Below, one piece after another: positions 54,154-62,405 of a stretch of DNA of 64,000 nucleotides. The translations under genes were made by a program, and so were the position numbers. How positions within the stretch are numbered: position 1 is the stretch's first letter; each line of letters opens with the position of its first letter. The stretch is from positions 1 through 64,000 of the forward strand of contig CAMTWO010000017.1 of assembly GCA_947085405.1 (NCBI GenBank). Direction: 5' to 3'. The notes beneath the pieces were generated by a model. The model saw only the letters and a list, made by a program, of their open reading frames with translations, was not told where the DNA came from and ran no database searches. This DNA is from JASEGV01 sp947085405. GTDB lineage: Bacteria; Bacteroidota; Ignavibacteria; UBA10030; BY39.

Positions 54154-55005
54154 ATGCCATATTTTGAAGTAAAAGGTTTTGGAAAAGAATCCAATAGAAA
54201 AAGAACAAAACGATATAAGGCTAAAGACGAAGATCACGCTAGAACTTTAGCTGAAAAGGATGGAACAAGTGTAGAGACTATTACCCTTGAAAGACCTTCT
54301 CCAGCTACTGAACGACAAATAAGTTATGCTAAAGATTTGAATTTGATATTCCCGTCTGATATCAATGTTGAGGAAATGAGTCATCTTATAAGTAAGAAAG
54401 TTGAAGAAGAAAAAGATGCTCCACAATGGTTACAAGAATATGCACTAAATCTTTATCCTGAAGAAAATGGTTTAGCAATCACAAAATATGTTGGACTTAA
54501 GAGATTAATTGGTTTTTTAATTTATAAATTTACAGAAGAAAAAAACTTTGTTGAACTAATAATAATTCTAGTTTACTCGCTAATAAATAATGAAACAAAA
54601 TCTAATTGGAGGATTCCATTTAGTAATTTAGCAAATCATAATGAAGTCCAATCCATAGCTGAAATACTTGTTAATGATAAACAAGTAGTTGCTTCTATTA
54701 AACGTTATAATAGTGAAGACTTTGTGTCATTTGGTGAATATACAGATAAGGAAGGTTTTATAAATTATGGTGGTAGCAAAAGAACAAATGCTTATCAAAT
54801 AACTAAAAAATTATTGATTGAGAAGGATCTTCTTCCTGTTTCTAATTATAGTTCAGCAAATAATACATCGGTTCAAAATAATATTGCTACTGTAAATAAT
54901 ATTAGTTACTCAAATAAAAAGGTTTCTTCAAAAAATAAAGGTTGTTTAGGCAGCTTAATTATATCACTAATAATTACAAGTATAGTCGTATGTTGTGCAC
55001 TCTAA
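54154..55005 (+). CDS. Accessory protein with C-terminal membrane tail, unknown function
   Basis: Encodes 283 residues. The first 45 (YFEVKGFGKESNRKRTKRY, then KAKDEDHARTLAEKDGTSVE) form a small domain. TERQISYAKDLNLIFPSDIN follows, a helix-loop found near the ends of phage and helicase-associated accessory proteins. A middle helical region has no known motif, an Asn/Ser-rich linker lies near 235-262, and a C-terminal membrane anchor (LGSLIISLIITSIVVCCAL) ends the protein. Tail-anchored cytosolic proteins of this type occur in variable islands. Codon use is AT-rich. It is the second gene in the repeat-bounded segment. Confidence 0.55.
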   Translation: MPYFEVKGFGKESNRKRTKRYKAKDEDHARTLAEKDGTSVETITLERPSPATERQISYAKDLNLIFPSDINVEEMSHLISKKVEEEKDAPQWLQEYALNLYPEENGLAITKYVGLKRLIGFLIYKFTEEKNFVELIIILVYSLINNETKSNWRIPFSNLANHNEVQSIAEILVNDKQVVASIKRYNSEDFVSFGEYTDKEGFINYGGSKRTNAYQITKKLLIEKDLLPVSNYSSANNTSVQNNIATVNNISYSNKKVSSKNKGCLGSLIISLIITSIVVCCAL

Positions 55006-55259
55006 CCCGCGGCTCCCCGAAGGGGTCCTTTCCGAAGGAATCCTTTGGATCGGACAAGCTAACAGTAAGAGCAGAGTTCGAATCAAATGCCATCGCACTC
55101 TGAAATATCAATATGTAGCTCCCCGCGTTGTATGCGTGGCGGAGAATTTTTGTTGCGGCGGTTTGCAAAGAGCTCAGATTGATAACTGAGAATGTATGAA
55201 AGAATAAAAAAGAAACGTTATTGATGACTTTTACATCAGTCCAACACAGGATTGTCTGA
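55006..55259. other. Spacer containing repeat copy 2
   Basis: Holds repeat copy 2 (55148-55189). No intact gene is seen. Confidence 0.5.
55148..55189 (+). repeat. Direct repeat copy 2 of the dehydrogenase 3' end
   Basis: Reads GCGGCGGTTTGCAA then CAGATTGATAACTGA and would encode GGLQRAQIDN plus stop, like the true gene end. It matches copy 3 at 32 of its last 35 positions. Sequence upstream of it is unrelated to the dehydrogenase, so this is an isolated 3'-end fragment. Confidence 0.75.
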
Positions 55260-55628
55260 TCATTTTTTCTGGTATCGAATCTTTTGAGGGTCAACAACAA
55301 TTGAAGCATTCTCCCAAGTCTCGACTGAATAATTGTCGAGTAATCGACGCAGGGTTTCTTGTGTTTGTTTGAAACCAGTAGGATATGTGTTCAACCGAAC
55401 AACACCGTAACCGGGAATATTTGGAATCACTAATGGATTCTGGAAATCTTCATCGTATGTAACGATAACCATTTTCTGGTTTTGACAAAAATAAAATAGA
55501 TCTTCGTCAGTCATCCGTTGAAGATTTAGCGTCCTCGTGGATGTTATAACGGCTTTGTTGCCGACTTCTTTTTGCATCCAATCGGTTACAGGTTCAGGAA
55601 TGTTCTGGTCAAGCAGAATCTTGATCAT
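55260..55628 (-). CDS. DUF5615 PIN-like toxin
   Basis: Encodes 122 residues. IKILLDQNIPEPVTDWMQ supplies the first PIN-like acid, LNLQRMTDEDLFYFCQ the middle acids and VIVTYDEDFQNPLV the last pair, the arrangement of DUF5615 (Mut7-C-like) proteins. It overlaps the DUF433 gene by 4 bp, the common pairing for this toxin-antitoxin type. The module lies on the minus strand, opposite to the metabolic genes around it, between repeat copies 2 and 3. Confidence 0.85.
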   Translation of the reverse strand: MIKILLDQNIPEPVTDWMQKEVGNKAVITSTRTLNLQRMTDEDLFYFCQNQKMVIVTYDEDFQNPLVIPNIPGYGVVRLNTYPTGFKQTQETLRRLLDNYSVETWENASIVVDPQKIRYQKK

Positions 55629-55852
55629 GAAGGTGCATTAATACTCAATTGTGTGTCGTCCACAAGTTCGATTGCATATGCAATGGCTGCTTCAATGTCT
55701 TCGCGAGTTAGTTCCGGGAAATTCTTGATAATGTCCTGTATCGATTCACCGCCAGCTAACGAGCCAAGAATATTTCGCACCATTATCCGTGTCCCATGAA
55801 TAACGGGCTTGCCATGGCATATATTCGGATTTACTTCTATGTGGTTGTTCAT
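55625..55852 (-). CDS. DUF433 antitoxin
   Basis: Encodes 75 residues: NPNICHGKPVIHGTRIMVRNILGSLAGGESIQDIIKNFPELTREDIEAAIAYA is a textbook DUF433 sequence with its helix-turn-helix. These small proteins are the DNA-binding antitoxins of DUF5615 toxins. First gene of the minus-strand pair; ATGA overlap with the toxin start. Confidence 0.9.
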   Translation of the reverse strand: MNNHIEVNPNICHGKPVIHGTRIMVRNILGSLAGGESIQDIIKNFPELTREDIEAAIAYAIELVDDTQLSINAPS

Positions 55853-55936
55853 GTTAATCTCACGTTTTCTAATTTATCTGTATAAAACATAATAAAAGAA
55901 TGATGAAAAATCAAATTCCGAGCGTTGTAAAAAAAT

Positions 55937-55978
55937 GATTACAGCGGCGGTTTGCAACGCGCGCAGATTGATAACTGA
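55937..55978 (+). repeat. Direct repeat copy 3 of the dehydrogenase 3' end
   Basis: Reads GATTACAGCGGCGGTTTGCA to AACTGA and would encode DYSGGLQRAQIDN plus stop, the exact C-terminus of the dehydrogenase. It matches copy 1 at 37 of 42 positions. The homology covers only these 42 bp. Confidence 0.75.
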
Positions 55979-55984
55979 GCGAAG

Positions 55985-56056
55985 GGCGTTGAGCCCGTCG
56001 AAACGCCATGTCCAGCAAGTTCAGACTCGACGGTTGCTTCGACAAGTTCAGCAACC
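55985..56056. repeat. Two palindromes with shared core and different stems
   Basis: GGCGTT-gagcccgtcga-AACGCC (55985-56007) and GGTTGC-ttcgacaagttca-GCAACC (56032-56056). Both contain a TTCGAC[A/G][A/G]G[T/C]TCA core in opposite orientations, while the stems differ yet stay complementary. Confidence 0.65.
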
Positions 56057-56413
56057 GACAGAGAGTAGTAGGCCGGAATTTCATTCCGACTTACATTTTG
56101 GACTATCTCTGTAACGGGGTGTGTAGCAAAGAAATATCAGAGATCTTATTAAGCCCTGATCGACGAACGGCTAGGGGCTTGTTGTTTTTTAGTATAATTT
56201 TTCGTATCTATTGTCAGTTATGACATACCGAATAATATTCTACATATCATTTTTCGAGCATCAGGAACACTTCTAAGTAACCTACCGCGATAAATGACCG
56301 CTCCTACGGTCTGATTATCCTTTTTATTCCATTACATTTTTATTAACTAAAAATAATTAAGCTCTGAGTTGCTTAATATTATAAAAAATCTATCCACATA
56401 GAAAGAGAAAATT

Positions 56414-57733
56414 ATGACACCGAAAATTTTACCTCAGAATGTCCACTCGACATTAAAAAAACATTTATTAGTCGATGGCTTCGATTTAGTTTTAGACCTT
56501 CAAAAAAGTCACGGCTCGTTTATCGTCGATTCTATAACCGGAAAAGAGTATCTCGATTTCTTTACTTTCGTTGCTTCAGTTCCAATCGGTATGAATCACC
56601 CGAAGATGAAGACTCCTGAATTTCTTGAAAAACTTACTTCAGTCGCAATCAACAAACCATCACTCTCCGATATTTATCCGGCAGAGCAAGCAGAGTTTGT
56701 AGAAACTTTCTCGCGTGTAGCAATGCCCGAATATTTACCACACGCATTCTTCATCGAAGGGGGTGCAGTCGGAATTGAAAACGCTCTCAAAGCTGCATTC
56801 GATTGGAAAATCAGGAAAAATTTTCTAAAAGGATACAAAGAAGAAAAGGGGACGCAAGTAATTCACTTCCAACAATCTTTTCACGGACGAACCGGCTACA
56901 CAATGTCGTTGACGAATACCGAGCCGGTAAAAATCGATCTGTATCCAAAATTCAAGTGGCCCAGAATTGTTAATCCAAAAATTAAATTCCCGTTGAATGA
57001 AGAAAACATAAAAGCTGTAATTCAAACAGAACAGTTGGCACTCAACCAAATTAAGGATGCAATCAAGAATAATCCTGATGATATTGCTGCGATGATTATC
57101 GAGCCGATACAAGGCGAAGGTGGCGACAATCATTTCCGGAAAGAATTCTTCGTTGAACTCCGCCGCATCGCCGACGAGAATGATATTATGTTGATATTCG
57201 ATGAAGTGCAGACCGGCGTAGGAATGACAGGAAAAATGTGGGCGCATCAACATTTTGTTCAAGCTGATATGATTGCATTTGGGAAGAAGACACAGGTTTG
57301 CGGTTTCCTCTGCGGAAAAAGAATTGATGAGATACCTGACAACGTGTTCAAAGTCTCGAGCAGGTTGAATTCTACATGGGGCGGAAATATTGTTGATATG
57401 GTTCGTGCACAAAAGTATTTAGAAATTATCGAAGAAGAAAAATTAGTTGACAATGCACGCGTTATGGGTGAATACCTTCTTAAACAATTACACAATTTAC
57501 AAACTGAGTTTCCACCCACTGTCAGTAACGCACGCGGACTTGGACTCTTCTGTGCCTTCGATTTAAACACACCTGACGAACGGAACAAGCTAAAAAATTC
57601 CTGCTACGATAAAGGCCTGATAATATTAGGTTGTGGAGAAAAGTCTATGCGTTTCAGACCACCGCTTAATATTTCAAAGAGCGAGATTGATTTAGGAATT
57701 TCGATAATCAAGGAAGCGTTGAAACAGCTCTAA
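56414..57733 (+). CDS. lat: L-lysine 6-aminotransferase
   Basis: Encodes 439 residues of the class III PLP aminotransferases. The N-terminal VDGFDLVLDLQKSHGSFIVDS, NTEPVKIDLYPKFKWPRI and LTNTEPVK elements are characteristic of lysine epsilon-aminotransferase. IFDEVQTGVGMTGK binds PLP, and the lysine of AFGKKTQVCG near 290 is the Schiff-base residue. It converts lysine to aminoadipate semialdehyde/piperideine-6-carboxylate, the substrate proposed for the aldehyde dehydrogenase upstream. A terminator follows. Confidence 0.9.
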   Translation: MTPKILPQNVHSTLKKHLLVDGFDLVLDLQKSHGSFIVDSITGKEYLDFFTFVASVPIGMNHPKMKTPEFLEKLTSVAINKPSLSDIYPAEQAEFVETFSRVAMPEYLPHAFFIEGGAVGIENALKAAFDWKIRKNFLKGYKEEKGTQVIHFQQSFHGRTGYTMSLTNTEPVKIDLYPKFKWPRIVNPKIKFPLNEENIKAVIQTEQLALNQIKDAIKNNPDDIAAMIIEPIQGEGGDNHFRKEFFVELRRIADENDIMLIFDEVQTGVGMTGKMWAHQHFVQADMIAFGKKTQVCGFLCGKRIDEIPDNVFKVSSRLNSTWGGNIVDMVRAQKYLEIIEEEKLVDNARVMGEYLLKQLHNLQTEFPPTVSNARGLGLFCAFDLNTPDERNKLKNSCYDKGLIILGCGEKSMRFRPPLNISKSEIDLGISIIKEALKQL

Positions 57734-57755
57734 TAAAAATTCAGTTAAGGATACA

Positions 57756-57791
57756 AGCCGGTTTCTCTTGATGAGAGGAATCGGCTTTTTT
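57756..57791 (+). terminator. Rho-independent terminator of lat
   Basis: Stem AGCCGgTTtCTCT / AGAGgAAtCGGCT with a short loop and a run of T, 23 bp after the stop codon. Confidence 0.85.
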
Positions 57792-57977
57792 GTTTATCTA
57801 TTGCCGATAAGAAATGTGGCTAAAACCAATTACTTATACTCTTATTTTATCAGATCACTGATTGAACCGGAATCGATGCTTCCTCAAATCTACATTCTCC
57901 AATCTAAAATCTATAATAATTTGATTTTGTGTATAAATTTATATAGTTTTTCAATAAACAATTAACAGGATTTGCAA

Positions 57978-58223
57978 ATGTTAACAGCTTACATACAGGC
58001 AGCGATGAAGCGAGCGCATTACGAAATACTTGCCGATAACGAAGGATATTATGGTAATATCCCTGGATTCCAAGGTGTATGGGCGAACGCCGAAACTCTT
58101 GAAGAGTGCAGAGAGGAGCTACGTGAAGCTCTTGAAGATTGGATACTTTTTGGGTTAAGGTTAGGACATACTCTCCCAGAGGTTGATGGGTTAAAATTAG
58201 AAGTAATTAAAGAGGCAATATAA
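57978..58223 (+). CDS. hicB: HicB-family antitoxin
   Basis: Encodes 81 residues from the ATG at 57978, seven bases after AGGA; a TTG two codons upstream is less likely. ADNEGYYGNIPGFQGVWANAETLEECREELREALEDWILFGL is the standard degenerate RNase-H fold of HicB antitoxins of the short type, which lack a DNA-binding tail. Its last base overlaps the first of hicA. The antitoxin-first order is one of the two common arrangements. Confidence 0.88.
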   Translation: MLTAYIQAAMKRAHYEILADNEGYYGNIPGFQGVWANAETLEECREELREALEDWILFGLRLGHTLPEVDGLKLEVIKEAI

Positions 58224-58441
58224 TGCCGGTATTTGGGCCGATTTCGAGACAAAATTTGGTCCGCTATTTAAAGCAACTAGAATTTAAAGGGCCGATGTCG
58301 GGTGGAAAACCTGAGTTTATGTTAAAAGATAGATTAAAACTCATACTACCAAATCCTCATGGAAAGGACATCGGAAAAAATTTTTTGCATGCTATTCTCA
58401 AAGAAGCTGGCATAAGCAAAAGTGAATGGGAAAAATTGTAA
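58223..58441 (+). CDS. hicA: HicA-family toxin, catalytic histidine position changed
   Basis: Encodes 72 residues with the double-stranded-RNA-binding-like fold of HicA (NLVRYLKQLEFKGPMSGGK, LKLILPNPHGKDIGKNFLHAILKEAGISKSEW). HicA is an mRNA interferase with a single catalytic histidine, usually in GSHH or GGKH. Here the segment is SGGKPEF (27-32), with proline where the histidine belongs. The rest is well kept, so the toxin may be inactive, a recently disarmed copy, or use another residue. Confidence 0.82.
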   Translation: MPVFGPISRQNLVRYLKQLEFKGPMSGGKPEFMLKDRLKLILPNPHGKDIGKNFLHAILKEAGISKSEWEKL

Positions 58442-58687
58442 TTTTGCTTTCATATCCCAGTGTTGAATAATTTGTATTTCTATTTTTATATTGCAGTCGA
58501 CTTTAGTCAACCGATCAGAAATAAGAAACAAAATGCTTTATGTGGCTGAAGCCAAATCATTTCTTATTTTCCAATCAGTTCACTGAAGTGAACAGTAATG
58601 AATACTCTAAAAAAATCCCAAATCCCCGCCTGACCCGCTCGAACAGATTTATCGGGCGAGCCGGCGGGCGGGTAAAATCCTACAATC
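58442..58687. other. Intergenic region with a GC-rich palindrome
   Basis: A palindrome of about 50 bp (near 58625-58674) pairs CCCGCC...CCGCTCG with CGGGCGAG...GGCGGG. It is GC-rich in AT-rich surroundings and lies just after the porD stop on the minus strand, so it could serve as a terminator. No gene is seen. Confidence 0.5.
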
Positions 58688-59590
58688 TCACTTAATTCTG
58701 AGTTTATACTCCTCGTAACTCTTTTGGTGGGCGGGGTCGTAAGTACCTAATTTATTATAGATTTCCGGGTCTTTTGAATCAAGGTACAATTCACATAGCT
58801 CTAAATATTTGGTATCGAAGAATGCTTTAATCAAAATTATCCGCTCGTTGTTTTTTTTCTGAAAATTACCTATACTTTCTACAGCTTTTAAAACATTTTC
58901 GAGGGCTTTAGATTTGTTCCGACTAAGCAGGTCGAGTCCCTTGTAATGGTAAACGTAATACGCCTCCCGAATAACTTTATTCTTTGGATTGATAATTTCT
59001 TCGATGAATTGAATCCGATTATAAGTACCCGAAGATTTCAAATCCCAACCCGATGAAGCTCCGCCTCCCGAGCGTGCTTTACTCGCAATATCAACTGCCA
59101 TTTGGAAATATTCTGTACCATCGGTTGGTTTGAACGAGTCATAATCAAAACCGAGAATGATATAAATATAAAAATCAATGAAACTTGTAACAGGATCGTA
59201 TTGAGGATTATTATGATGGATCGGTTGATTTCGGACGAAAGTAAATTCCCATTTATCATCGAATATCCGAACCGTACCCGTGCTTTTATCCGATTTATAA
59301 ATTTGTCGTTGGCTGCCTATAAAAACTTGTGCTGTGTATTTATTTTCAGACGGCGAACCTTTGAAGAAAATTTCAAAATTACATTTTATTTTCTGACCGC
59401 CAAAATCATCTTTAGTCCATCTGTAATTGTTGATGTAATCCTCGATCCGCTGTTCGAAACCGGAAATGTTTTCGAGTGCTTCAGCGGTCAAATTTTCCGT
59501 ATTCAATGTAACGTTACAATCAATTTCCTGTGCAACTGTGTAGTTGGTCATAAAAAAAATGATTGCGAAAGATACTAATGTGATTTTCAT
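58688..59590 (-). CDS. porD: Type IX secretion system protein PorD (DUF4835)
   Basis: Encodes 300 residues with a signal peptide (cleavage near VAQ). IDCNVTLNTENLTAEALENISGFEQRIEDYINNYRWTKDDF, FVRNQPIHHNNPQYDPVTSFIDFYIYIILGFDYDSFKPTDGTEYFQ and ASKARSGGGASSGWDLKSSGTYNRIQFIEEI are the family-defining segments of DUF4835/PorD. It takes part in type IX secretion and gliding apparatus assembly in Bacteroidota relatives. Its presence agrees with the four T9SS-sorted proteins elsewhere in the window. Confidence 0.9.
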   Translation of the reverse strand: MKITLVSFAIIFFMTNYTVAQEIDCNVTLNTENLTAEALENISGFEQRIEDYINNYRWTKDDFGGQKIKCNFEIFFKGSPSENKYTAQVFIGSQRQIYKSDKSTGTVRIFDDKWEFTFVRNQPIHHNNPQYDPVTSFIDFYIYIILGFDYDSFKPTDGTEYFQMAVDIASKARSGGGASSGWDLKSSGTYNRIQFIEEIINPKNKVIREAYYVYHYKGLDLLSRNKSKALENVLKAVESIGNFQKKNNERIILIKAFFDTKYLELCELYLDSKDPEIYNKLGTYDPAHQKSYEEYKLRIK

Positions 59591-59668
59591 ATCAATACTC
59601 TATTTGTTTAATTCAATATAGTTATTTTATTCAATTAGTTCAAGCATCAATTAAAATTTGGAGGTAAT

Positions 59669-60484
59669 ATGAGGGTAGTAATAATCTTCTTATTCCTGCT
59701 TCAACATTCGGTCTTGGCAGGATTTGAACAAACAAATTTGGGTTCGAGAAGTAATGCAATAGGTGGAGCTTTTGTGGGTTTATCGGACGATTGCTGGGGT
59801 ATTTTTTATAATCCTGCTGGATTATCCCGTTTGATTCACAATGAAGCGGCAGTTTATTATTCGCCGCGTCCTTTTGGGTTGAACGAATTATCAACAACTG
59901 CGCTTGCTGCAAATTATTCTACTAAATTCGGAACGTTCGCTCTCGCTGCAAAAAAATATGGCTTCGAGCTTTATAAAGAAATTTCAGGAACTCTATCGTA
60001 TGCAAATTCTTTTTTAGGAATAAATATCGGGACGAGTTTTCATATTCATACATTAACGATTAAAGGTTACGGAAACGATTTCACGATTGGTGTGGATATT
60101 GGAATTATGTTTCCGCTTGCATACAATTTACTCTTCGGCTTTTCAGCGCAAAATATTAACGTACCAACAATTGGAAGGATAAAAGAAAAATTACCGCAGG
60201 TATTTTCGTTCGGAACTTCTTACTCGCCGATTAACAATTTGTTTTTGCTGATGGATTATGAAAAAGAAATTATGTTCGATGGTACGGTAAAAGCCGGGTT
60301 CGAATATTGGCTTTTTGAATTTACAGCTTTACGGTTTGGTGTGAACGAGAAGCCATCAACTATTTCGGCGGGATTGGGCTTGAAATATTCATCGATGAAA
60401 ATTGATTATGCAATTATCAGCCATCAGGAACTTGGACTCACACATTCAATCACGATTGGATTTTTGTGGGGAGAAAGAAAATGA
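59669..60484 (+). CDS. PorV/PorQ-like outer-membrane barrel
   Basis: Encodes 271 residues with a signal peptide. QTNLGSRSNAIGGAFVGLSDDCWGIFYNPAGLSRL near the N-terminus is the hallmark of PorV/PorQ (UPF0164) barrels, which share the FadL fold. PorV receives T9SS cargo after export and helps attach it to lipopolysaccharide. Several paralogues usually exist, so which one this is remains open. Its stop overlaps the next start (ATGA). Confidence 0.8.
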   Translation: MRVVIIFLFLLQHSVLAGFEQTNLGSRSNAIGGAFVGLSDDCWGIFYNPAGLSRLIHNEAAVYYSPRPFGLNELSTTALAANYSTKFGTFALAAKKYGFELYKEISGTLSYANSFLGINIGTSFHIHTLTIKGYGNDFTIGVDIGIMFPLAYNLLFGFSAQNINVPTIGRIKEKLPQVFSFGTSYSPINNLFLLMDYEKEIMFDGTVKAGFEYWLFEFTALRFGVNEKPSTISAGLGLKYSSMKIDYAIISHQELGLTHSITIGFLWGERK

Positions 60485-62244
60485 TTCGATTTATTCAACT
60501 ATTTCTGATATTCGTATGGTTTTCACCGGCACTTTCACAAATTGATACAGAAGACACGACCGACGTAGAGATTGAAAATTTAGTAGAGCAAACTACAGAG
60601 GAAGAAGACTCACAATTACTCGATGTTTTTGAAACCGAGCCAACACTTGTTCAGAAATATATTTGGAGTCTGCCATCGGTAGATGTCCGCTCGCGAATCC
60701 GGCAAAAGCTGCAAACGAGTCGTGGATATAATGAGGGAAAGTATTTAGGAAGTCCGGTAGTTTCTTATCAAAGGATGAAAATAAATCAGGGCGAAAATAT
60801 TTCGGGCGGGCTGCTTGTAGAAAAAGATGCGGGGGAAAGAAAGTTCAACGACTATAATAATTATTTTATACGAATTCAGAATTTAGGTTTTATAAAATCT
60901 GTAGTGATTGGCGATTATGTAATCGAAGCCGGGCAGGGCTTGGTAATGTGGCGGGGGTATGATTTTACGAAAGGTGCCAATATCAAAGCCGGTTCAATCC
61001 GTAAAGGGAGAGACCTGATGCCGCATCTATCGGCTGACGGGGTCGGATTTCTTCGCGGCTTCGCAACTCATTTGAACTGGCGGAGATTTAATGGATTGAT
61101 TTTTTATTCCAGCAAAAACCTGAGTGCCTCGGTGGATAGCTTGGGGAATGTAACAAGTTTTTATTCGGGTTATTATCGCACAAATTCTGAAATTGCAAAG
61201 CGTGAAAATCTGAACGAAAAAGTTTTTGGCGCCCGGGCTGCATACGATTTATATGGGGACTTCAAGTTCGGGCTGACTTGGGTTACGAGTTCATACTCTA
61301 AACAGATCAAAGCTGCCGGGAATAATTTATTCTCAAATTACGGTTTTGATTATACTTTGAAAATGAATCGGATAAGTTTGTATGGCGAGATTGCATCGAA
61401 TTCTAAGATGGATTTGAGCGGGATCAGTGTTCTTGCAATTAGTCCGAATGCTTTCGTTGATGTGGTTGCCTTGTATAGAAATTATTCGCCAAACTATTTT
61501 AACCGGTTCGCAAATCCGTTCGGTGAATCATTTGGTGGGTCGAACGAAGAAGGTTTCTTTATCGGCTTGGAATTGAAATTATTCAGAGGGATAAAATTAA
61601 TCGGTTACAGCGATAAGTTTGTTTTCCCGAAGAGTAAAGAGCTAAATTTTTCAAAGCGAGGGAATGAATACTTTACGCAGTTCGATTATAAAATAAATAA
61701 AAATCTTTTCGTTACTTTGAGGTACAAAAATAAATCGTCCGATGATTTTCAAAAAAATCTTGATGAAATGAATAGAGAAATCAAAATTATTGATCAAACG
61801 GTCAGAAGTAACTACCGCATCAATGTTGATTACGATTTATCAAAGTTCGTACGATTGAGATGGCGATTCGAATACCGCACTGTAAAATCCAATATTACAA
61901 AAGTAATTGAGATTGGCAGGATGCTTTTTCAAGATTTGAGTATAAAATCAAAAAAGCGATGGACGCTTAACTTCAGGATTAGTTATTTCAAATCCGATTC
62001 ATACTATTCCGGAATAAGTCAGTATGAAAATGATTTACGGGGCGTTCTCTCGATTCCGGTTTTATATGGACAGGGAATCAAGTGGTATGTTTTATTGAAG
62101 TATCAGATCATCAACTCGTTTGATTTGTCTCTCAAATATTCATATCTGATTCGTGAAGATGTGAGGAAAATCGGGAGTGGATGGGACGAACTGCCGGCAA
62201 ATGTGGATAACAGAATTGGTTTGCAGTTGGATTTGAGGTTGTAA
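60481..62244 (+). CDS. Large outer-membrane beta-barrel protein
   Basis: Encodes 587 residues from the ATG at 60481 (GGGGAGA upstream, ATGA overlap); a GTG five codons earlier is less likely. Signal peptide, then an acidic linker (EDTTDVEIENLVEQTTEEED), then IWSLPSVDVRSRIRQKLQTSRGYNEGKYLGSP and about 480 residues of barrel strands ending LQLDLRL. Related proteins in this lineage place helix-hairpin-helix repeats between linker and barrel; none is visible here. Function unknown. Coupled to the PorV-like gene, so perhaps a partner. Confidence 0.7.
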   Translation: MIRFIQLFLIFVWFSPALSQIDTEDTTDVEIENLVEQTTEEEDSQLLDVFETEPTLVQKYIWSLPSVDVRSRIRQKLQTSRGYNEGKYLGSPVVSYQRMKINQGENISGGLLVEKDAGERKFNDYNNYFIRIQNLGFIKSVVIGDYVIEAGQGLVMWRGYDFTKGANIKAGSIRKGRDLMPHLSADGVGFLRGFATHLNWRRFNGLIFYSSKNLSASVDSLGNVTSFYSGYYRTNSEIAKRENLNEKVFGARAAYDLYGDFKFGLTWVTSSYSKQIKAAGNNLFSNYGFDYTLKMNRISLYGEIASNSKMDLSGISVLAISPNAFVDVVALYRNYSPNYFNRFANPFGESFGGSNEEGFFIGLELKLFRGIKLIGYSDKFVFPKSKELNFSKRGNEYFTQFDYKINKNLFVTLRYKNKSSDDFQKNLDEMNREIKIIDQTVRSNYRINVDYDLSKFVRLRWRFEYRTVKSNITKVIEIGRMLFQDLSIKSKKRWTLNFRISYFKSDSYYSGISQYENDLRGVLSIPVLYGQGIKWYVLLKYQIINSFDLSLKYSYLIREDVRKIGSGWDELPANVDNRIGLQLDLRL

Positions 62245-62405
62245 AACTTCCGATTTCTTTATTTTTAATTGTAAGTCGTAGACCGACTCTCCACTTGTAA
62301 ATCGTATAGACGATGCAGTGCATCGTCTCGCTCAGATTTTTTTAAAAATATTTTGTATATCAAGGTGAGACGACTCGCCCCCGATAGCAATCGGGGTCTC
62401 TACCT
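62245..62405. repeat. Two palindromes between convergent genes
   Basis: AGACGATGCA-g-TGCATCGTCT (62308-62328), and GGTGAGAC...CCCCGAT-agca-ATCGGGG...GTCTCTACC (62364-62404). Both can act as terminators for the convergent genes on either side. Confidence 0.65.

Larger units (their letters stand above)
55853..56413. other. Intergenic region with repeat copy 3 and palindromic repeats
   Basis: Contains repeat copy 3 (55937-55978) and two palindromes sharing a TTCGAC-type core (55985-56007 and 56032-56056). A terminator-like hairpin, AAGCCC...GGGCTT followed by TTGTTTTTT, lies near 56149-56190. A frame at 56008-56223 crosses these repeats and is not credible as a gene. Confidence 0.5.

Noticed and set aside
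54995..55189. Open frame ending GGLQRAQIDN as a separate small gene
   Set aside because: Only the last 13 codons match a protein, and these are the repeated dehydrogenase end. The upstream part is unrelated sequence with no ribosome site.
53363..55978. Two degraded full-length copies of the dehydrogenase gene
   Set aside because: Sequence upstream of copies 2 and 3 does not translate to dehydrogenase in any frame; the similarity is limited to 42 bp.
56008..56223. Plus-strand open frame of 71 codons before lat
   Set aside because: It is built from palindromic repeats and a terminator-like hairpin. No start signal or family resemblance.
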